Shown: positions 18,392 through 25,373 of the stretch, piece after piece
Layout of the letters: each line of letters opens with the position of its first letter
Numbering within the stretch: the first letter of the stretch is position 1
DNA from: CALSMU01 sp965230225
GTDB lineage: Bacteria > Bacteroidota > Bacteroidia > Flavobacteriales_D > Parvicellaceae
DNA: 64,000 bases
Assembly (NCBI GenBank): GCA_965230225.1
Contig: CBDDKM010000001.1
Coordinates: 217,651 to 281,650, forward strand
Direction: 5' to 3'
The notes under the pieces: generated by a model
Seen by the model: only the letters and a program-made list of their open reading frames with translations
What the model was told of the DNA's origin: nothing
The model's database searches: none
Position numbers and translations under genes: made by a program

Positions 18392-18994
18392 ATGGCAAGA
18401 TATACAGGTCCAAAATCGAAGATTGCAAGAAAATTCAGAGACCCAATTTACGGTCCTGATAAAGTTCTAGAAAACAAAAATTATCCTCCAGGAATGCACG
18501 GAAACGGCAGAAGAAGAGGAAAGCAATCGGAATATGCTATTCAGTTAGCTGAAAAGCAAAAAGCTAAATATACTTACGGGATTTTAGAGCGTCAGTTCTC
18601 TAACTTGTTTAAAAAAGCAAGTGCAAAATCTGGAATTACTGGTGAGATCTTACTACAACTTTGTGAGTCAAGACTTGATAACGTAGTTTACAGATTGGGA
18701 ATTGCTAACTCTAGAAATGGAGCTCGTCAGTTGGTTTCTCATAAGCACATTACCGTTAATGGTAAAGTATTAAACATTCCTTCTTACTCAGTAAGAATTG
18801 GAGATGTTATCGGTGTACGTGAGAAGTCTAAATCTTTGGAGGTAGTTACTAGCTCTTTAGCTAATCGTACAAACCACGATTGGTTAGAATGGAATGGTGC
18901 TGAAATGACTGGTGAGGTGAAAGCTATACCGACCAGAGAACAAATCTCTGAGAATATTAAAGAACAGCTTATCGTTGAATTGTACTCTAAATAA
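18392..18994 (+). CDS. rpsD: 30S ribosomal protein S4, zinc-independent form
   Basis: 200 residues (E. coli 206). S4 nucleates 30S assembly; its S4 RNA-binding domain is at about 90-155 (SRLDNVVYRLGIANSRNGAR). The N-terminal region lacks the four-cysteine zinc knuckle found in some bacteria. Confidence 0.98.
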   Translation: MARYTGPKSKIARKFRDPIYGPDKVLENKNYPPGMHGNGRRRGKQSEYAIQLAEKQKAKYTYGILERQFSNLFKKASAKSGITGEILLQLCESRLDNVVYRLGIANSRNGARQLVSHKHITVNGKVLNIPSYSVRIGDVIGVREKSKSLEVVTSSLANRTNHDWLEWNGAEMTGEVKAIPTREQISENIKEQLIVELYSK

Positions 18995-19025
18995 TAAAGA
19001 GTACTTGAACTAAAAAAAAATTAAA

Positions 19026-20018
19026 ATGGCAATTTTAGATTTCCAAAAACCAGATAAAGTAATTATGGTAGATTCTACTGACTCTCACGGTCAGTTTGAA
19101 TTCAGACCATTAGAGCCGGGATACGGTATCACTGTTGGTAATGCATTAAGAAGAATTCTTCTTAACTCCCTTGAGGGATTCGCGATTGCTTCAGTTAGAA
19201 TCGAAGGTGTTGACCACGAATTTGCTTCTATTAAAGGGGTAGTGGAAGATGTAACTGAGATTATTCTTAACCTGAAACAAGTACGTTTCAAAAGACAAAT
19301 TGAAGATACCGATTCTGAGAAAGTAATGATCAGCATTTCTGGTCAAGAAACTCTTACTGCTGGAGATATCGGGAAATTTACTTCTGCATTCCAGGTACTA
19401 AATTCTGATTTGGTTATCTGTAACATGGAGCCTTCAGTTAAGCTAAACATCGAAATTAGCATTAACAAAGGAAGAGGATATGTACCTGCAGAAGAAAACA
19501 AGTTAACCAATGCTCCTGTTGGAACTATTTTCATGGATGCTATTTACACTCCTATTAAGAATGTAAAATACTCTATCGAAAACTTCCGTGTAGAACAAAA
19601 AACAGATTACGAAAAATTAATCTTGGATGTCGACACTGATGGTTCTATCAACCCTAAAGATGCATTGAAAGAAGCAGCTAGAATTTTGATTCACCACTTC
19701 ATGTTGTTCTCTGATGAGAGAATTACTTTGGATGATGATGAAAGAGCTGAAACTGAAGAGTTCGATGAAACTTCATTGCACATGCGTCAGCTTCTTAAAA
19801 CTAAGTTGATCGACATGGATCTTTCTGTAAGAGCATTGAACTGTTTGAAAGCTGCGGATGTTGAGACATTAGGAGAGCTGGTTGCATATAACAAGAACGA
19901 TCTATTGAAATTCAGAAACTTTGGTAAGAAATCTCTTACTGAGTTGGAAGACCTTATCGAATCAAAAGGACTTTCTTTCGGAATGGACGTAGCGAAATAT
20001 AAACTAGATAGAGAATAA
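19026..20018 (+). CDS. rpoA: DNA-directed RNA polymerase subunit alpha
   Basis: 330 residues (E. coli 329). The N-terminal domain (about 1-225) dimerises and holds beta and beta-prime; it shows GYGITVGNALRRILL. The C-terminal domain (about 255-330), which binds UP elements and activators, has LSVRALNCLKAADVETLGEL. It lies between rpsD and rplQ as in other bacteria. Confidence 0.98.
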   Translation: MAILDFQKPDKVIMVDSTDSHGQFEFRPLEPGYGITVGNALRRILLNSLEGFAIASVRIEGVDHEFASIKGVVEDVTEIILNLKQVRFKRQIEDTDSEKVMISISGQETLTAGDIGKFTSAFQVLNSDLVICNMEPSVKLNIEISINKGRGYVPAEENKLTNAPVGTIFMDAIYTPIKNVKYSIENFRVEQKTDYEKLILDVDTDGSINPKDALKEAARILIHHFMLFSDERITLDDDERAETEEFDETSLHMRQLLKTKLIDMDLSVRALNCLKAADVETLGELVAYNKNDLLKFRNFGKKSLTELEDLIESKGLSFGMDVAKYKLDRE

Positions 20019-20031
20019 AAATGTTTAAAAG

Positions 20032-20045
20032 TGAGGTTCGCCTCA
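20032..20045 (+). promoter_or_regulatory. Small hairpin with TTCG loop between rpoA and rplQ
   Basis: TGAGG and CCTCA flank a TTCG loop in the 53-base gap. There is no T-run after it, so termination is unlikely. It may protect an mRNA end or slow polymerase; its role is unknown. Confidence 0.4.
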
Positions 20046-20071
20046 AACTATAAACAGTAAACAATACCAAA

Positions 20072-20743
20072 ATGAGACACGGTAAAAAGGTAAACCACTT
20101 AGGGAGAAAAAGCGCTCATAGAAAAGCAATGTTAGCTAATATGGCTTGCTCTCTAATTGAACATAAAAGAATCAATACCACTTTGGCTAAAGCGAAAGAG
20201 TTGAAGAAATTCGTTGAGCCGTTGATCACCAAATCTAAGCAAGATACTACTCACTCAAGAAGAGTTGTGTTTAGATACCTAAGAAGCAAGCAAGGTGCAG
20301 CTGAATTGTTCAGAGAAATTGCTCCAAAGATTGCTGATAGACCAGGTGGTTACACCAGAATCATTAAGCTTGGTAACAGATTAGGAGATAACGCTGAAAT
20401 GGCAATGATCGAGTTAGTTGACTTTAACGAGTTATTATTAGCTGGAGATGCTCCTAAGAAGAAATCAAGAAGAAGAAGAGGTGGAGGTAAGAAAAAAGCA
20501 GCTCCTGCGGCTGAAGCGGTTGTTGAAACTGCAGAAGTGGTGGAAGAAGCACCAGTTGAAGAAAAAGTTGAGGAGCCAAAAGCAGAAGAAGTTGCTACTC
20601 CTGAAGCTGAAGCTCCAGCTGTAGAAGAGGCACCTGCTGCTAAAGAAGCTGAGCCAAAAGCTGAAGCTAAGGCGGAAGAGCCAGCAGAGGAAGAGAAGAA
20701 AGAAGAAGAGGGAGACGCTGAAGAAAAGAAAAAAGAAGAGTAA
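20072..20743 (+). CDS. rplQ: 50S ribosomal protein L17 with long charged C-terminal tail
   Basis: 223 residues against 127 in E. coli. Residues 1-122 are a normal L17 (MRHGKKVNHLGRKSAHRKAM start, RPGGYTRIIKLGNRLGDNA). A basic patch of Lys, Arg and Gly follows at 129-142, then an acidic Ala/Glu/Pro/Lys-rich tail at 144-223. Low-complexity L17 tails are common in Bacteroidota but this one is long. The tail is likely disordered; its function is unknown. It is the last gene of the ribosomal block and precedes a terminator. Confidence 0.97.
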   Translation: MRHGKKVNHLGRKSAHRKAMLANMACSLIEHKRINTTLAKAKELKKFVEPLITKSKQDTTHSRRVVFRYLRSKQGAAELFREIAPKIADRPGGYTRIIKLGNRLGDNAEMAMIELVDFNELLLAGDAPKKKSRRRRGGGKKKAAPAAEAVVETAEVVEEAPVEEKVEEPKAEEVATPEAEAPAVEEAPAAKEAEPKAEAKAEEPAEEEKKEEEGDAEEKKKEE

Positions 20744-20766
20744 TTGAAATCATTACTTAATATATT

Positions 20767-20798
20767 AAAAGGGATGTCGGAAACGATATCCCTTTTTT
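20767..20798 (+). terminator. Terminator closing the ribosomal block
   Basis: AAAAGGGATGTC pairs with GATATCCCTTTT (12 bp, one G-T pair) around a 6-base loop, followed by T residues. Confidence 0.9.
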
Positions 20799-20868
20799 AT
20801 TAACAAAAATTGCCATCTTGTTTAAAGAAAAAATATGGCAATCATAACAGAAAAAAAATACTTAGAAT

Positions 20869-20876
20869 TACTTTTG
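20869..20876 (+). promoter_or_regulatory. -7 promoter element directly in front of carA
   Basis: TACTTTTG fits TAnnTTTG exactly and ends only 5 bases before the first candidate ATG (20882). No TTG is seen at the usual -33 distance. If used, transcription would start at or next to the start codon. Confidence 0.5.
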
Positions 20877-20881
20877 CACTT

Positions 20882-22003
20882 ATGATGGAAAACAATAAAT
20901 CAGCAGTCCTGGTTTTAGCAGATGGAACTGTTTTTTATGGAAAAGCTTGTGGAGCGATCGGAACAACCACAGGAGAAATTGCGTTCAATACCGGTATGAC
21001 TGGTTACCAGGAAATTTTTACGGACCCGTCTTACTTCGGGCAAATCATCGTAATGGCAACATCACATATTGGGAACTACGGAGTTCAGGTAGACGAAGTA
21101 GAATCTGATGGTGTTAAGATTAGAGGATTGGTAACTAAAAAGTTCTCGGCAGTAAACTCTAGGTATAGAGAATCAGGAACACTTCAGGATTATTTGGAGA
21201 ACGACGATATCGTTGGAATCAAAGATGTGGATACCAGAGCATTGGTAAGACACATTAGAGACAATGGTGCGCAGAACGCAATTATCTCGTCTGAGATAAC
21301 CGATATCGATGAGCTTAAAGCTAAGTTAAAAGAAGTACCATCCATGAAAGGATTGGAGTTAGCTTCTAAAGTATCGGTAAAAGAAGCCTATACTACAGGA
21401 AATGAAAATGCAGCGTACCGAGTTGCACTTCTTGATTTCGGAGTAAAGAAAAATATCATTAGATGTTTAGAAGAAAGAGATTGCTTTATTAAAGTATTCC
21501 CTTATGATACTTCATTCGAAGAGATTAAAGCGTGGAACCCGGATGGTGTGATGCTTTCTAATGGACCTGGTGATCCGGAACCATTAACACAATGCATCGA
21601 CACAGTTAAGCAAATTATCGAAGCAGATTACGCAACATTCGGAATTTGTTTAGGGCACCAAATCCTTGCTTTGAGCCAGGGATTGGTTACTGAAAAGATG
21701 CACAATGGACATCGTGGAATTAATCACCCGATTAAGAACATGAACACTGGTAAGTGTGAAGTAACTTCTCAAAACCACGGTTTTGTAGTTAACATGAAAG
21801 CGGCGGAAGAGAATGAAAACATTGAGGTAACTCACATTCATTTAAATGATGATACATTGGCTGGAATAGCTGTAAAGGATAAGAGTGCATTTTCTGTACA
21901 GTATCACCCTGAGGCTAGCCCTGGACCACATGATTCGAGATATCTGTTTGATCAGTTCATTCAGAACATAAAAGCAAAGAAAGAAAAAGAACTAACCGTA
22001 TAA
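20882..22003 (+). CDS. carA: Carbamoyl-phosphate synthase small subunit
   Basis: 373 residues from ATG 20882 (ATG 20885 is equally possible). It hydrolyses glutamine and passes ammonia to CarB for carbamoyl phosphate, the precursor of pyrimidines and arginine. The class I glutaminase triad is complete: Cys256 in GICLGHQ, His342 and Glu344 in YHPEA. An upstream in-frame TTG at 20810 would add 24 residues unlike any CarA and would precede the promoter element, so it was not chosen. carB is not in the window. Confidence 0.96.
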   Translation: MMENNKSAVLVLADGTVFYGKACGAIGTTTGEIAFNTGMTGYQEIFTDPSYFGQIIVMATSHIGNYGVQVDEVESDGVKIRGLVTKKFSAVNSRYRESGTLQDYLENDDIVGIKDVDTRALVRHIRDNGAQNAIISSEITDIDELKAKLKEVPSMKGLELASKVSVKEAYTTGNENAAYRVALLDFGVKKNIIRCLEERDCFIKVFPYDTSFEEIKAWNPDGVMLSNGPGDPEPLTQCIDTVKQIIEADYATFGICLGHQILALSQGLVTEKMHNGHRGINHPIKNMNTGKCEVTSQNHGFVVNMKAAEENENIEVTHIHLNDDTLAGIAVKDKSAFSVQYHPEASPGPHDSRYLFDQFIQNIKAKKEKELTV

Positions 22004-22005
22004 GT

Positions 22006-22036
22006 TAAGGCCGCGCAAATCTGCGCGGCTTTTTTT
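22006..22036 (+). terminator. Terminator after carA
   Basis: GCCGCGC and GCGCGGC form a GC-rich stem with a 6-base loop, followed by seven T. Confidence 0.93.
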
Positions 22037-22056
22037 ATTTAACATCATAATACAAC

Positions 22057-23334
22057 ATGGCATATATTGCAAAAATTCAGGCAAGACAAATTTTGGATTC
22101 CAGAGGAAATCCAACTGTTGAAGTAGAGGTTTATACTGACAATGGAGGATTTGGGAGAGCAGCTGTTCCTTCAGGGGCATCTACCGGTGTTCACGAAGCA
22201 GTGGAGTTAAGAGATGGAGACAAAGGAATTTACCTTGGGAAAGGTGTTTTAAAAGCAGTTGATAATGTAAATTCTTTTTTAAATGATCAGTTAAATGGAG
22301 CATACGTGTTCGATCAAAACCTGATCGATAGAGTAATGATCTCTTTGGATGAAACTGACAATAAAGCAAAGTTAGGAGCTAATGCCATTTTGGGAGTGTC
22401 TCTGGCTGTTGCTAAAGCTGGTGCAGAGGCATCAGGACAGTCTCTATACAGATACATTGGTGGTGTTAATGCAAACACCCTTCCGGTTCCAATGATGAAC
22501 ATTCTTAACGGAGGTTCTCATGCCGATAACAAGATTGATATTCAGGAATTCATGGTAATGCCATTCGGAGCCGAAACTTTTAGTGAGTCTTTAAGAATGG
22601 GAACTGAGATTTTCCACACTTTGAAATCAGTGTTGAAGTCGAAAGGAATGAGTACTAATGTAGGAGACGAAGGAGGTTTTGCCCCAAATCTAGGATCTAA
22701 CGAAGAAGCTATTGAAGTAGTTATCCAGGCGATTGAGAAAGCAGGGTTTAAGCCAGGAGAAGATGTTTATATTGCATTGGACGCTGCATCATCTGAATTT
22801 TACAAAGATGGAAAATATCATTTCGAGTCTACGGGAGATGTATTAACCTCAGATGAGATGGTTAACTTCTGGAGTGATTGGAAGAAAAAATACCCAATTG
22901 TTTCCATTGAGGATGGAATGCACGAAGATGATTGGGCAGGATGGAAGAAACTTACTGAAGCAATCGGAGATCAATGTCAATTAGTTGGTGATGATCTATT
23001 TGTAACTAACGTAGATCGACTAGGAAGAGGAATCAATGAAGGAATTGCTAATTCGATTTTGATTAAAGTAAACCAAATTGGTACACTAACCGAAACCATT
23101 GATGCAGTAAATCTGGCTACTAAGAATTCTTATACCTCTGTGATGAGCCATAGAAGTGGAGAAACAGCCGATACAACAATTGCTGATTTAGCAGTAGCAT
23201 TGAACACAGGACAAATTAAAACGGGATCTGCTTCCAGATCTGATAGAATTGCTAAGTACAACCAACTTCTAAGAATTGAAGAGGAGTTAGGTAAGATGGC
23301 TTACTTCCCAGGAAAGGATTTCAAGTTCATCTAA
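22057..23334 (+). CDS. eno: Enolase
   Basis: 425 residues (E. coli 432). It converts 2-phosphoglycerate to phosphoenolpyruvate in glycolysis. Visible signatures are QARQILDSRGNPTVEVEV at the N-terminus, the metal-binding SIEDGMHEDDW, the LIKVNQIGT strand with the catalytic lysine and SHRSGETADTTIADLAV. No promoter is visible in the 20 bases after the carA terminator, so some readthrough from carA is possible. A strong terminator follows. Confidence 0.98.
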   Translation: MAYIAKIQARQILDSRGNPTVEVEVYTDNGGFGRAAVPSGASTGVHEAVELRDGDKGIYLGKGVLKAVDNVNSFLNDQLNGAYVFDQNLIDRVMISLDETDNKAKLGANAILGVSLAVAKAGAEASGQSLYRYIGGVNANTLPVPMMNILNGGSHADNKIDIQEFMVMPFGAETFSESLRMGTEIFHTLKSVLKSKGMSTNVGDEGGFAPNLGSNEEAIEVVIQAIEKAGFKPGEDVYIALDAASSEFYKDGKYHFESTGDVLTSDEMVNFWSDWKKKYPIVSIEDGMHEDDWAGWKKLTEAIGDQCQLVGDDLFVTNVDRLGRGINEGIANSILIKVNQIGTLTETIDAVNLATKNSYTSVMSHRSGETADTTIADLAVALNTGQIKTGSASRSDRIAKYNQLLRIEEELGKMAYFPGKDFKFI

Positions 23335-23362
23335 TTGGTAATTAGACATATTATTAAAATCG

Positions 23363-23391
23363 AAAAAGGCGGTCAATTGACCGCCTTTTTC
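23363..23391 (+). terminator. Terminator after eno
   Basis: A perfect 28-bp palindrome (14 bases each side, centre AATT) with A-run and T-run at its ends, so it could act in both directions. Confidence 0.93.
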
Positions 23392-23629
23392 TTGAAACAA
23401 CTCTACTTTGGGATATTTATAAAACTCAAACCTATGGTAAGAACGGAATTATTTTAATTCGTTCATTATTAATTGGATGACCTGAACAAAACTTTATTTA
23501 AATGGCAAGTTTATAAGGATTAGTATTTTTTATGGTCAACATAACTAGTTGATAATCATTCACCCTTAGGATAACAACAACCAATTAAATTCTGAACCCA
23601 TTGATCAATTAACTAAAACTATATTCATC
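23392..23629 (+). other. Non-coding stretch between eno and the lipoprotein gene
   Basis: AT-rich, no open frame of note, no tRNA-like fold seen. The only structure noticed is the short palindrome AACTAGTT near 23544. It probably holds upstream promoter sequence only. Confidence 0.5.
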
Positions 23630-23637
23630 TATATTTG
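23630..23637 (+). promoter_or_regulatory. Candidate -7 element for the lipoprotein/OmpA pair
   Basis: TATATTTG matches TAnnTTTG. The nearest TTG (23601-23603) is 26 bases away, longer than the preferred spacing of about 19-21. Confidence 0.45.
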
Positions 23638-23668
23638 GTTTAACGAACTGTGAAGAAACTATTTTGTG

Positions 23669-25363
23669 ATGAGTAAACGCTATTTCATTAACTACCTCTT
23701 ACCCTTAATTTTAATTTCCCTCTTGTTTGGGTGTGTTAAAAAGAAAATTGAACTTGATAAAGTAGAGGCACCTGTGCTAGATCCGAGTTTTGCTGCTCCA
23801 TTGGGGCAAGTAAATCTAACCATGAGTGATATAGAACAACAGGTAGACGAAGACGACTTTGTGTACAATCAGGCAGACAACGCTTTTGAATTAATCTACC
23901 CAGATCGATTGTTCGAATTTGGAATCAATGATATGCTTAGTATTCCAACTCAAACATTTAGTTATGGCTTTGGTATGCCAGGTGGATCTCAGGGAACATT
24001 TACTGGAGGTGGAGTAGGAACACAGGTTACTTTTAACGATCAAAATGACTTTGTATATAGCTCTTTTACCAACGGCGAACTATTAGATAGTGTAATTATA
24101 GCGAATGGCCAGTTAACCATTGACCTTAGTTCCGATTTTAGCCATAGTGGAACCGTAACCATTTCTATTCCTTCTTTAACCAATGGAGGAGTACCATATC
24201 AAACCACATTGAACCTAAATTATGGAGGATCAGTTCCTGTTACTGATAATGCAATTGTAGACATTAGTGGTTATACGCTGGATCTAACTAAAGGAGGAAT
24301 AACAGATAATACTGTTGAAGTAGCCTATTCTGCTACAATGACCAATAGTGGAGCAGGAGTATCAGGAGGAGAGCAATTAAACTTCACTTTTGGGTTATCC
24401 ATTAATCAATTTAGTTCTGTGTGGGGATACTTCGGTCAATATGTTAATATATTAGATCAGGATACCTCTTATATTTCCTTATTCGAAGATATTCAAGATG
24501 GTATATTGCACTTTGCTGATCCGAGAGTAGAGTTGTTTATATACAATACTGCAGGAATAGAGGTGCATACAGACTTTAATGCAGTTTGGGCACCAGACAA
24601 TAGTGTAACTGTGAATTTGGGTGGTTCCGGATTGACTTCTATACCAAACATTGTTGCAGCTCCATCACCGGGGAATGTAGGCGTTACCACACATATAATC
24701 AGTAATGCCAATACAGTACCAACCCTTACTGATCTTTTGGATGAAGGACCTTCTAATGTGGTTTATTCGGCAGTGGCCACCACTAACCCAAATGGAGTAA
24801 CTCAAAACTTTTTGTTAGACACTAGTAAAGTGTGGTGTGATGGTAGAATCATACTTCCATTTTATGGGTATGCGGATAACTTTACCCTTGTGGATACTAC
24901 TGATGCAGACATTGAAGAAATGTTGGGAATAGACAGTTCATCTAATATTTCAGTTGAAGATGTAGAACAAGTATTGGTTAGGTTAATTGTAGATAATGGA
25001 TTACCAACGGAAGCAGGGGTTCAACTTTATTTTGCCGATACTAATGGAGTGATAATAGATTCATTGTTCCAGCAAGTGGGATACGAAAACATCTTTGAAC
25101 CAGGGTTGGTTAATTTCAACTTGCCGGTTAGTGATCCAAATTATGGTAAGGTATATGAATCCACCAGAAAAATAACCGACATAGTAATTACTCAGGATTT
25201 ATTGCAGAAGTTATTGGATAACGAATCCAAGAAGATCATTTACAAAGGGATAGGTTATACCAGTGGTGCAGGGTCACAATTGGATGTAAAGATATTCCCT
25301 GAGTACACTATTGGAATTAAAGTATCGGCCAAGGTAGACCTAATGGTAGATTTAAATCAATAA
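23669..25363 (+). CDS. Exported lipoprotein of unknown function
   Basis: 564 residues from ATG 23669; a GTG three bases earlier is also in frame. The N-terminus is a lipoprotein signal (hydrophobic 8-20, lipobox LLFGC with Cys22), so the mature protein is anchored in a membrane, probably the outer one. The rest is rich in Gly, Thr, Asn and Asp and looks like beta-sandwich material; no enzyme motif is seen. It ends 10 bases before the OmpA/TSP3 gene, which suggests one transcript and a shared job at the outer membrane. The family is not recognised. Confidence 0.75.
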   Translation: MSKRYFINYLLPLILISLLFGCVKKKIELDKVEAPVLDPSFAAPLGQVNLTMSDIEQQVDEDDFVYNQADNAFELIYPDRLFEFGINDMLSIPTQTFSYGFGMPGGSQGTFTGGGVGTQVTFNDQNDFVYSSFTNGELLDSVIIANGQLTIDLSSDFSHSGTVTISIPSLTNGGVPYQTTLNLNYGGSVPVTDNAIVDISGYTLDLTKGGITDNTVEVAYSATMTNSGAGVSGGEQLNFTFGLSINQFSSVWGYFGQYVNILDQDTSYISLFEDIQDGILHFADPRVELFIYNTAGIEVHTDFNAVWAPDNSVTVNLGGSGLTSIPNIVAAPSPGNVGVTTHIISNANTVPTLTDLLDEGPSNVVYSAVATTNPNGVTQNFLLDTSKVWCDGRIILPFYGYADNFTLVDTTDADIEEMLGIDSSSNISVEDVEQVLVRLIVDNGLPTEAGVQLYFADTNGVIIDSLFQQVGYENIFEPGLVNFNLPVSDPNYGKVYESTRKITDIVITQDLLQKLLDNESKKIIYKGIGYTSGAGSQLDVKIFPEYTIGIKVSAKVDLMVDLNQ

Positions 25364-25373
25364 GAGGAGAGAG

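Noticed and set aside
20810..20881. N-terminal extension of carA from TTG
   Set aside because: The extra 24 residues do not fit CarA and the promoter element lies within them.
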